Source: Lojkania enalia (lineage: Eukaryota > Ascomycota > Dothideomycetes > Pleosporales). From it: a DNA stretch of 64,000 nucleotides. The position numbers were made by a program, and so were the translations under genes. Where the stretch lies: contig ML986771.1 of assembly GCA_010094045.1 (NCBI GenBank), positions 28,672 through 92,671 on the forward strand. Reading direction: 5' to 3'. Below are positions 1-11,529 of the stretch, one piece after another (position 1 is the stretch's first letter; the number at the start of each line of letters is the position of its first letter). The notes beneath the pieces were generated by a model. The model did no database searches. It saw nothing but the letters and a program-made list of their open reading frames with translations, and was not told the DNA's origin.

Positions 1-233
1 TCTAATACTTCTACTATTATTACGTATATAGGTTATACTATACCTTATTATCTAGCTAATTATCTCCCTAGTTCCTACAGTTCTACTACTTACTATCTAA
101 AGATTAGTCCCTAATATACTTCTACCTATTATTATTTTATTAATTCTTATCTAAGTTAACTTATATAGTAGCTAATATTAGATTAAACCCTAGCTATAGA
201 GGTAGTACCTCTTAGCGTTCTATATTTATAATA
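1..233 (-). repeat. Element D 3' LTR (partial, cut by window edge)
   Basis: This stretch matches 18884-19115 almost base for base with transition differences. Its right boundary is followed by a pyrimidine run (about 234-250) that reads on the minus strand as a polypurine tract, as expected just inside a 3' LTR. The outer end is outside the window. Confidence 0.8.
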
Positions 234-753
234 CCTACTTCCCCCTTTATAGATTTATCCTAAAGCTCTTTAATCTATTATCTTATTTATTCTGTCTAGG
301 TATAGTATCCTACTATCTCTAGTAGCTTATTCTAGCTTCTAATATATTCTACGTGGGTGTACTATAGTATTATATCTATATTTTTCCGTTCCAGGGTTAG
401 TACTTTATATATTCTAGTAGGTCCTATTCTACTCGCAAGTATAACCCTATTCTTCTTCCTTTTCTCTTTTTATTATACTAAAGGTTTAACGCGAAAATAC
501 TTCTACTTATAACTATTATACTAGTTACTTAATTCTTTTACTAGGCGTTATAATAGATTCGTCTTACTATTATTTAAACTGTTAGTCTATAAACCGTAAC
601 TATTATAGTAATACTACTCTTTCTTTTATATATAGAGAATATCTTTCTTAGAGTTTATCTTATAATCTTTCTCTAACTAAGGGTGCTCTTTACTATTTTC
701 TAGCGAATATATCAAAGGTCTATATAAAGTCTGCCTCTACCTATTAAGATTTC

Positions 754-1020
754 GTAACTACTAAGAAAGAGGAGATTTATTATCTTAAGAAATCTACGCG
801 TTACTATCGTATAGCTCTTTCTCGCCTAGAGCGTACTAAGAAACGCATCCGTTTTCTAGAGGAGTATAGTCTAGATCTTAGAAAATGAGAGGTAAAGTTA
901 ATAGAAGAGTAAGAGAAGTTAGAGGAAGAGGAGAAGAGGTCCGCTAGGTCTAAGGCGCTTTCTACTACCGCTTTAAATTCTATATAAGAGGCTCCTTTTA
1001 TATTACTACTATTATTACTT
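754..1020 (+). pseudogene. Antisense coiled-coil reading frame of element D
   Basis: Reading the plus strand from 754 gives one frame in which every stop is explained by RIP (TAA/TAG/TGA for Gln/Arg/Trp). The inferred product is Lys/Glu/Arg-rich with a coiled-coil look, e.g. LERTKKRIRFLEEYSLDL, then a Glu-rich stretch around 895-945. It lies on the strand opposite to pol, between the integrase end and the 3' LTR. Element E has a similar frame at the same relative position. I do not recognise the family and assign no function. Start and end are approximate because ATG and stop codons cannot be separated from RIP damage. Confidence 0.5.
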
Positions 1021-1149
1021 CCTAACTAGGCTTTACTTAATAACCTATTATTTTAATCTTCTAGTAAAACTCCTTCAGCTTTATAGTATAGTTAGTTAGG
1101 TTCTATATTAGTTCCTATAAACTTTCCTCCTATAGGTTTCTTTTCTACC

Positions 1150-4100
1150 TTACTAGATACTTCTACTAACGTCTAAACTACTTCCTTACTAGTATATATT
1201 CTACTTTATATTTCTATTCTAGTTCTATATTAATAGTTTCTTATAGTAGTATATCGTCTAATATTAGTTCTAGTTTTAACTTATAAAATATCGGGTGTAT
1301 TTTTATATTACTTAGTAGCCTTAGTTTAAATTTATAGATCTAACCTATTCTTTAATTAAAAATAGTCCTATCCTCTTATAATCTAACTTTTTTATAGGTC
1401 TCTTAGACTTTAAGTTTTTTGTTAATAAGAAAACTTTACCCCCCTTTTTAAAGGTTAATCCCTTAATCCTTAACTTATTAGCCTATTTTACTATTCTAAA
1501 ATTTCTTAACTAAATCTTTTCCTTAAGCTAATTATAAATTTCCTTTATTTCCTTAGCTTTCTAGTCTACTAGTAGAACTAGAGGTACCTTCTTATTCTAT
1601 TCCTAATATATAACAGCTTTCCGTCTATAGTTAGCTTTAAAAGATATAGTCTCTATAGTACTTTAGGTTGTTCTATTATAAGCTATCTATACTATAAGTA
1701 ATAGTTTAATCTAATTATTTTATTATTTATTAATATATATCTTTAAATATATTTCTAAATTCTAGTTAACTTATTCTATCTAACCGTCTATTTATAGGTA
1801 GAAGCTGGTTAACATCTATTATTAGATTCTAATCTTCTTTATCTATTCTTACTAGCATTTAAATATAAATAACTTATCTCTATCTAAAATAATATACTTT
1901 AAAACTCTATACTCTACGAATACTATATATAATAACTTATATACTAGTTTAGATACTATTATTATCTTTAATACTAGTTTAAAGTACGTATATTTTATTA
2001 GTTAATCTACTACGTTTATAATTATATTATATCTTCTTTCTAACTCTAGTTCTATTAATTCTAGTAGTTTAGTTATAAAATCGATTTTAATCTATTCCTA
2101 TAGTTCTTTAGGTACTTCTAATAGTTATAAGAATTTATAAAACTTATATCTTATAGCCTTATTCTTTTCGTATTCTAAACACTTATAGAGTATATCTTAT
2201 ACTTCTCTTCTTATATTAGTAAGGGTAAAACTCTTCCTTAGCCTTCGCTCTATTTCTACTACTTCTAAGTATTTCTATTCTAGCGATTTATATAATTCTT
2301 TTATTATCTACTAATATATATATAGATATATATATGGTTATTTTTAAGTTACATTTTTAATTACCTTTACTTCTTTACTATTTATTAGATATCGCTCTAC
2401 TATCTATATATCCCTTAGCTTTTATTACTAAGTTTACTCTAGTATAGTTAATCTTATAATTTAGGCAATTTATAGGTAGTTATATATAAGAGATCTATCT
2501 AATTTCTATTTTAGGGTCGTATTTCTTTTATACTTTTCTTTAGTTATATAGTTAGTTTTATAATTTGGTACGTCTGCAGCTGTATTTTCTAATTCTTTCC
2601 AGTATATTATCTTAAAGTTGTAGTCTACTAGTTATTCTATCTATCGTATTTATCTTCCTATAAGTTCTTTTATTATTATAAAGTATATAAGGTTTTTATA
2701 ATCTATCTAGACTTTAAATAGGTATTTAGTTTCTACTAAATATACTTACTATTCTCTTAATGCTTTAACTATTACTAATAGTTCCTTATTATATATATTG
2801 TAGTTAAGTTCTTCTAGTTTTATTTTTCTTAAGAAGTAAGCTTATAGCCTCTACTTTCTATCTTTATCTTACTAACTTAGGTAATCGCCTATTATTTTAT
2901 CTAAAGCATTAGTTTCCACTTAGAATTACTTCTCTAGGTCTAGCATCTTTAGTATTAATACTAAGGTAAAGTAGGCTTTTAGTTTTTCGAAGGCTTTTTA
3001 CTATACTTTTTACTATTTAAACCCTTTTTCTTTCTTAATAATCTCTATTAAGGGTGCTACTACTCTAGAGTACCCGCTTATAAATTTTCTGTAGAAATTC
3101 GCGAAGTTTAAGAAGGATTAGACTTATTTAACTAAGATAGATACTAGCTATTCTAGTATTATTTTAGCCTTTTCTTATTCTATTTTAATACCGTCTCTAG
3201 ATATCTAAAATTCTAGAAACTCTATTCCTATTTTATAAAACTCGTATTTTTCTAAAGCTATAAGTAACTTATACTCCTATAGTTTTACTAAAACTTTTCT
3301 AACGTGTTCCTTATACTCTCTTAGTAATCTATTTATATAGACTAGAATATTATCTAGATATACTATTATAAATATATCTAAATATTCTCTTAACGCGTTA
3401 TTTATAACCACTTAGAAGGTTACTAGTATATTTATAAGTTTAAATAGTATTACTAGATATTTAAAAAGATTTTCTCTTATCTTAAATACTATTTTCTATT
3501 TATAGCCCTCCTTTATCTAAATTTAGTAGTATTCTTCTCTTATATTAAACTTTATAAACTACTTAGCTTCTTATAACTAACTTATAAGTTCTATTATCCT
3601 AGGTAATAGATATCTATTCTTTTTAGTTGTATTGTTTAATTGTCTATAGTCTATATATAACCTTAATTTACCATTCTTTTTAGATACGAATAGTATTAGT
3701 AATACTATTTTACTCTAGCTTAGTTGTATATACCCTCTTATTAAATTCTTTTAGATGTACTTTTTAAGTTCTTCTCTTTATTCTCGGTTTAAATTGTATA
3801 TTAGACTAGACTTAAGTTTCTTTTTATCTTTAATAATAATCTTATAGTTGTATTTTTCGTACTTAAATAATCCTCTATTCTCTACTTCTTTATATAGCCC
3901 TATAAATTCGCTATAATCCTCTTAGATTTCTTAGAGTATACTTTCGTTCTATAGTTCCTTATATACTTTCTAAACCACAATAATACCTAGTATCTATTTT
4001 ATCTTCTTAAGATGTCTAACTATTATAGCGGCTAATACTCTCTATATTAACCGTAGACCTAAGAGACGCCTTACTCTATACTATTCTATTACCCGTTCTA

Positions 4101-6169
4101 TTTTAGAGCGGCTTTATAACCTATAAACTATTTCTTACTACTAATCTACTCTAGAATTATATTTGGCTAGCTAGTTTATACCTACTAATATATTAAATTT
4201 TCCTAGGTTTATAATATTAATACTCCTTATATTAGTATATCCTACAACATTAAGCGCTCGCTTCTTAGTTTCTATTAATACAACTCCTCTATTATAGTCT
4301 ATTAGCTTATTATCTGCTAGGTATATTATATAAAGTACTATTTTTTCCCTCTACTCTATATTATTCTTATAAACCTATTACGCCGATATAAATATATTTA
4401 AAACTCTACTATCGAGTAGTACTCTAAGCTTCTTCCTATTAAACTCCGCTCAGAGTATTATATATAAAGGTATTATACTAGTAATCCTTCTAACAGCTTT
4501 TCTACCCGGTTTCTTAATATAGCTATTATTTTAGGGGCTACTTAGTTTTTTAACTAAGATAGGAAGAACCCTATCTTCTCCTTTTCTTCTTTATATAGCG
4601 GACATCTATTTATACTATATCTTATCTATAGTTCTTAGGTATAAGCGGCCTTTACCTATTTACTATATATATTATACTTCTATTCTAAGAAATACTATTA
4701 CTATTTAATTAGTTGGTAATCTTTATCTAATCCTTACTATCTAAGTACTTTAAATGTATCTTAATAGTACTAGTATTTAACTATATATTATTTCTAATTT
4801 AAAGCTTTATATTTCTTTAAATATATATTATTTTTAGGACGTTTTTTCTTCTTAGGTATATTTACTCCTATTATCTTATAAGCTGTAATGTTAAGTTATC
4901 CCTTAATATCTCCTTATATCTCCCTTACTTCTAAAACTAACTTCTTTAGCTCCTTAACCTCTATAATAATTTTACTAAGCTAGTATAGATATTCTATTCT
5001 AAGGTAAATTAGACTTCTATAAATCTAATAGTACCTATTTTCTATATAATCTTCTACCTTATCTTAAGATAGTAAGATTCTTAGTAACAATTATATATCT
5101 ATTCTTAGCTACACTTCTAACTTTATCTTAATACCCTTATATATTTAGTAATTGTTCTAGTAACAGCTGGCCTAATCTTTTTTACAGCTGTTCTTATAGG
5201 GTAGTATATATTTCCCTTTCTTACCTTTCGCCTATTCTATAAGATAGCTTTAATATATCTCTTATATATACTCGAATATTTCTTCATCTATAATTTTCTC
5301 TACTAATTTTACTACGGCTTTTAATATGCTCTAGCTGTCTCGGAACGTTACTTCTTTAAACGGTACATTCTAATATTTCTAGGGGTATAGCTTTATCTAA
5401 TATATTTTATTATAGATCTAGTATTTCTTTTACTTTATTCTTTCTAGGATTAATATACTATCGAGTCTTAGTATACCTAGTAAATATTCTATATATTAGA
5501 TAACTACTACTACCCTTCTTAGCTGTAGCTAATAATTACTTCCTTCTTTTACTAAACGGTATATTCTACATCTATTTTCTATATAATATATCTAGTATTA
5601 TATTAGATATTAGTATCTATTAGTAGGTTGTATAATTATTATTTAGGCTTTCTTTTTCTTATTTAGATATTCTTTTATATAGTACCCTTTCTATTTATAT
5701 AGAAGATACGCTTCTTTTTTAAGCCTTTCTTTCTTAAGATTACTCATCCTTAATTATTGGTAGTTCTTTCCCTTATCCTTTTCAACTTTTCTAAGAACTA
5801 TTAGATTACTATTCTATAGCGCTGTCTTATTCTCCTTTTTAGTTAGTATAAATGTTTACGGCTAAGATTATTTCTCTATCTCCTACTTATATTAATAGTT
5901 GTTAATCCTAACTACTAATCCGATTATTTCTAATAGCTCTATTAGCCTTTCTTTTCTAGCTAGATCGTTTTTAATCTTATCCTTAAGCCCTTTATAGAAG
6001 ATTCCTACTAATATACTATTATCCTATCCTAGTCTAGTACTAAGTCTCTAGAACTTTATAATATAATTTATTACCCTCTTAGTCTAGATTAACTTTAGTA
6101 GTTTCTTTTATACTTCTTATTCTACGTCTACTTCTCTAAAAACGTTTCGGATCTTATTCTTAAATCCTT
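1150..6169 (-). pseudogene. Element D gag C-terminus and pol (zinc knuckle, protease region, RT, integrase)
   Basis: This is the degraded gag-pol body of D, read right to left. A CX2CX4HX4C zinc knuckle can be inferred at about 5655-5700 if RIP is reversed at Cys codons. The reverse transcriptase core reads IVYLDNILVYI at about 3340-3370; the second catalytic Asp of YLDD is Asn (codons on 3349-3357), a RIP-type loss. Integrase appears at about 1790-2110: IKIDFITKLLEL near 2100, then VD-LTNKI with the first Asp region near 2020. RT before integrase makes it Ty3/gypsy. A protease should lie between the knuckle and RT but I could not fix its motif. Confidence 0.75.
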
Positions 6170-6174
6170 CTTAG

Positions 6175-6376
6175 TATAAAGGTCCCGGCCTATAGCTCGG
6201 TCCCGTTCCTATAATACTATAATAGTAGTTACTCTTATATAACCCTATAGCTACCTAGACTAAAGTAAGCGAATAATATATATCTTACTACCGTATATCT
6301 TCTCTTCTCTTTCTCTAGCTTTAATAATAATAGATTCTTATTATATCTGATCCTATTATATTCTTAGACCTTCTCA
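6175..6376 (+). repeat. Element A1 5' LTR (202 bp)
   Basis: It begins TA (RIP-mutated TG) and ends CA, and matches the other A LTRs at 17918-18119, 53568-53769 and 58871-59072. The internal primer-binding site TTGTTAAAGCT follows 2 bp later at 6379-6389. Confidence 0.92.
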
Positions 6377-6446
6377 ATTTGTTAAAGCTTATACTGCACT
6401 AGATTCTATCTTAACTACTAAGTAGATCTACTACCGTACGAAGTTA

Positions 6447-9400
6447 TAGACTAAAACGGACTAGTAGAACAAAGATTCGATATAGTAACTGTATAGAGAC
6501 AGTTCGCTGAAATAGCAGCTAGGCTGGAATACCTAGAGAAAGAAAAGTAGTAATAGCAATTTAAAAGAACAAGTCTTTATCGGAAGCTTGAAGAGCAACT
6601 AAATAAGTATTCGGCCTCTAAGAGAAGTATCTCGCCGACTATACTATTAATAACTACTAAGCCTATTCGTATAAAAGCTATATTTAATAAGCTGGACAAG
6701 TTCTAAGAAGACCGTAAAGTATACTCTATTTGGAAAAGTAGTATAAAGATTAAGATCCGTATTAATAGTTTATCTATAAACTTAATAGATATAATAGTAG
6801 TAGCCTATATAGTATTATTTTATAAGAGTAATATTAGAATATACTTTTAGTTATACGAAAAATATATTATTATAAGTACTCTTACCTATAATATATTTTA
6901 GACAATTATAGATATATAATATAATAACCCCTACTATTAGAAACGAGCTAGAATCGAGTTTAAAAACCTAAGATAAGGTAATAAGACTTTTATTAAGTTC
7001 CTAGTTGAGTATAATTATCTCTTTATAGAAGCGTTATATAACTCTTACCTAGACTAAGTTAAGATATAAGATCTAGAAGAGAAGATTTATCTTAAGCTCC
7101 GCTAATTAACAATTAGTAGTATTAGTAAGAAAGACCTTACGTCGTATATAACCTTCGTATAGAAACTTTACATTCTTAATAACCGTTTTAAAGTAGCTAA
7201 ACTTAATAGTACTTTTATATAGTCTTTCGGTAGGGGGAAGACTAGTTAAATAAGGGACAGCTAGAAACAGCTACTTATACTACTCTCGTAACTACAACTA
7301 TTAGCTACTATTAATAATACTATAGACTAGATATTAACAGCTAATTACAGACTCGTATAGCGCCTAGATATAAGGCTTTAGCTACTAGAGAAGATAAGAA
7401 ATATTACTAAGAAAGAGCTGAATGTTTAAAAATAATAGAATATCTATTTTACCTATAGAAATAAGGGTTACTTTACTTAAAGCTGCTATTATACTCCGCC
7501 TAGGAGTAGTATATAGTTTAATTAGGCTTGTATAATACCGCTAGAGTCTATTTAGTATAATAAGGAATATAGAGATATAGCCTAAGCTAATAGAATAGGA
7601 AAAGTATTACTCTAAATAGAAGTCGGCGCTTAGAGTTATAAAAAGAGTAGGTGAATAAATAAGTACTAGATAAATTTAATTAATTTTAGATAACTAGCGC
7701 TCTATTTATAGCCCCTATACTACTTAATAATATCTTTAACCTTCTCGCCTTAATAGATAATAGCTGTAACTTATATATAATAGTTGAGAAAAGGATTATA
7801 CGAAAGGTTAGACTAGAATATCTCTACCTCCCAACGCTATTAATAGCCTTATTATTTAGCGACTTCTCGGCTGGAATTATTAAGGAGGTAGCTATTATCA
7901 ACTTACTAGATATAGGTAGAAGTCGGGTAGGTCTAGGTCAGGTATTTACTTACGTAGTTTTAAGAATAGAAGAAGATTATAGTATAATCTTAGGACGTCT
8001 ATAGAGGTAAAGTAAAGATATAATTATTAACTTAAAAACGGAAATCCTATATATTTATAGAACGGGGGTAATTGTATAAAACTAGGAGCTTTAAAAGTAG
8101 TAACATACGGCTAATATTACCTAAGTCTTAGTATATACTTTCTCTACTATAGTAAAACTCTATAGGAGACGCCTATAAGATTCTCTTACTAAGCTACCCT
8201 ATATTTTTACCGTTAGTATAGCCGATATTTAGAAAGCTCTAGAAAATAAGCTGAAGATAGACCCTCGTATAAAACTCCCTAAGAAATATATATAGTAGCT
8301 CCGTACCTTTAATTAATAAGAAGCTAATAAGCTACCGCTTTTAAGACTAGGAGTAGACTATATAATTAAGCTGGAAGGAAAAGATAGAAGCCCTCTAAGG
8401 ATCCCCTTGGGTCTTTTATATAGAATATTATAGGAGATACTCCTTATCCTTTAAAAGGCCCTAATAGAGCTCCTTAATAAAGAATTTATTCGGGTTAGCA
8501 ACTCCCTAGCTATAGTACCGGTCCTATTTATACGAAAACTAGGGGGTAGCTTCTACTTCTATATTAACTACCACGCCCTAAACGCTATTATATAGAAAGA
8601 CTACTACCCTCTACCTCTAATCCGAGAAACGCTAAATTAAATTAGTTGAGCTAAGTAGTTTATAAAACTTAATATTATTACTATATTTAATAAGATCCGA
8701 ATTAAAGAAGGAGACGAGTAGAAGATAGTATTTACAACCTACTATAGTTTATATAAGTAGCTAGTTATACTCTTTAGCTTTATAAATACTCTAAGTATCT
8801 TCCAATAGTATATTAATCGTATAATCTAGGAGTATTTAAGCGACTTTATCTCGGTATACTTAGATAATATTCTTATATATATAGACGGTTCTCTATAAGA
8901 CTATTAGTATTACGTTAAAGTAATCTTTTAAAAGCTAATAGATGCTAGCCTCTAATTTAATATTAATAAGTATAAATTTAAGGTCCGTATAATAAAATAT
9001 CTTAACTTTATTATTAATATAGAAAAAGATATCTAAATAGACCTATAGAAAGTTAAGGTAATTTAGGACTAGGAAGCGCTTATATTAGTTTACAGTATAT
9101 AGAGCTTTTTAGACTTTATAAACTTCTACCGCTAGTTTATTAAGGAATTTTCTAAAGTAGTTACTCTATTAATAGTTCTTATTTAAAGGAAATAAGAGAA
9201 GAAATAGTTTTAACTTAATAATTAGGTACTTACTACCTTTAATTACTTAAAGTAATACTTCGTATAAGCGCTAGTATTAGTCTAATATAACCCTAAAGGA
9301 GAAACAATTCTAGAGTATAATACCTCTAGTTAGTATACTAGAGGTATATTATTATAATATAATAATAAAGGAGTTTTATAACCTGTTACTTTTATATTAA

Positions 9401-10372
9401 AGTAAATACTTCCTATAGAGTATAACTACATAATCTATAATAAGGAATTATTAGCAGTTATATAATGCCTTAAAGAATAGAAGAAGTTCTTAAAACTATT
9501 TATATACTTTACAGTTTATATAGATTATTACAACCTAAAATACTTTACTAAAGTATAGAGGTTCTTTAAATACTAGGTAAGGTAGATAGTATTCTTTACC
9601 CAGTTTAACTTCTAGTTTAAATATAGCTAGGTAAGCTTAATATTCTAGTTAATACTCTCTTATATCACGATTAGGATCTTCTAAAAGAAGCTAATAATAA
9701 GTAGATCTAGAAAAGGATTAGCTAACTCTTTAGACCGTTTAATTTTAAGAATAGAGTTTATACAGCTCTTATATAAATTAGAAACTAGCATACTAAAGAT
9801 ACTCTTAATAATTAGATAGAGGTAGTTACCCCGGAAGACTCTATATTAGGGGAGGAATTTATAGACGAAGGGGAGTCTATAACTAAAATATTATATAAAG
9901 AGTAGTAAATACTAATAGAGACCTTATAGTAAAATACCTAAAAAAAAGATAAAACGTATACTACACTTCTCTATACTATTAAAATAGAGGAGAGAATACT
10001 TCTAAAAACCCTCTATTACCTTAGAATTAGTCTATCTAACCTCTTAGTTCTAGGAGATAGATTAATATAGAGAGAACGTGCTTAAGTTTCTAAGAGCGAG
10101 CTACTTCGTATAAAGCTAATCTAAGAAACTTATAACTCTTACTTAACTAGCTACCCTAGTAAGAATATTATAATCGGGTTAATATTACAATACTACTTTT
10201 AGCCTAGAATAGTAGCGGATATTAAACGCTTTATACGAAATTACTACTCTTATAGTAGAAATACAGTTTAGCGTTCTAGAAAAAAAGGCCTACTATATCC
10301 TCTTCTAGTCCCTAAGAGGGTATAGTTAGAAATTTTAATAGACTATATTATTAACTTACTAAGAACTATATA
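6447..10372 (+). pseudogene. Element A1 gag-pol, 5' part
   Basis: This is the RIP-ruined counterpart of the A2 coding region: gag coiled coil (from 6447), zinc-knuckle region (about 7430-7490), aspartic protease region (about 7700-7990), reverse transcriptase (about 8340-9050, catalytic YLDN near 8859), RNase H (about 9110-9660) and the start of integrase. The pol frame crosses an A7 run at 10279-10285 without a shift. It ends where P1 inserted; the rest of integrase resumes at 16815. Confidence 0.88.
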
Positions 10373-10599
10373 ATATATTCTACTATTGAAGCGGCCAAAC
10401 TATCGAAGTAGCTACTTTTTCTTAGTATTATAAATACTATATATAAACTATAATAAATCTACAACGCGACCTTCTATTAATTTAATAAGAAGGTAGAATT
10501 GAGCTTATCTTATAGACGTATAAATTAGGCCAGTTTAAGAGCGTATAACGCGTTACTATAGCTATTAACATATAATATTAACAACTCTCTACTCGACTT

Positions 10600-11392
10600 T
10601 ACAGAATTACGTTTCGCCTTTATATACAACTAAATTGCTAGAAGCTTATAATAACCGAAGAATAAACAATTGTATAATATATTCTTAACCTTAATTTACG
10701 AGGATTTACGCCCCAGCTATATAAAGTAGCAGATATAGTAGATAAACTATTAGGCGTATATAGTAGAATATCTATAGAAAAGAATTAGTTTAAACGATTT
10801 ATAGCGCGTATAGATAAGTTTAAAACAGCTTTTAATCGAGTAAAGGATTACTAAAGAATAAAATAAGAGAATTTAGAGGTTATTAACATATGGTTTAAAC
10901 TTATATAGAATATAATTGCGAAATATAGTATATATAATAATAATATCTACAACTTTAATAAGATAGGCTTTTAGATAGGTGTTATTAGTATTATAAGAGT
11001 TGTTATAAGTTTAGAATATTATATAAGATCTACTCTTATATAGCTAGATAATCGCGAGTAGGTTATAGTTATCTAGAGTATTTATACTACTACGTATATA
11101 ACCCTACTNNNNNNNNNNNNNNNNNNNNNNNNNNNNNNNNNNNNNNNNNNNNNNNNNNAGTATAGTATTATATAGCGAGGGATCTTTATATATAGCTGCT
11201 GAAGTATTTATAAACTCTTAGCCCTTTAAGAAGACTCGTAGTACTAATACTTAAGAAAGGGCTTAACCAGCTTAATACTACTATACTAACTGTAGTAAGA
11301 CTGGATATAACGCTCGTACGTGCTAAAAGGATAGTAGGGAAAATTTTAAATTAGATAAAAGTATATTATATATAGAATCTCTTATTAGTATT
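10600..11392 (+). pseudogene. Fot1/pogo transposase of P1, DDE middle missing in gap
   Basis: Before the gap the frame reads like the DNA-binding half of a pogo transposase: ILNLNLRGFTPQLYKVADI, then a KNWFKRF-like segment and NFNKIGFQIGVISI leading into the first catalytic region. After the gap (11159 on) only the C-terminal zinc-knuckle-like tail remains, CSKTGYNARTCQKDS once RIP is allowed for. Same family as the transposases of P2, P3, P4 and G3. It has many in-frame stops and is not functional. Confidence 0.75.
11109..11158. other. Assembly gap (50 N)
   Basis: Fifty Ns inside P1. The flanking sequences are the N-terminal and C-terminal parts of one transposase, so the true missing length is probably several hundred bases rather than 50. 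Confidence 0.95.
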
Positions 11393-11517
11393 TATTACGG
11401 CTAAGCTATTTACAGTTAGCCCCTTAGCAGGTCTAAGGATATATATATAGTATGTCTCGCATTTCTAGTTAATAGACGTAGTTTTCTAATCCTTATTAGA
11501 GCTAGCTAGTTCTAACA
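11393..11517 (+). repeat. Element C 5' LTR (125 bp)
   Basis: It begins TATTACGG (TG mutated to TA) and ends TCTAACA. It pairs with the 3' LTR at 16594-16718, which is the same length. Confidence 0.92.
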
Positions 11518-11529
11518 GTTATAAGCCCG

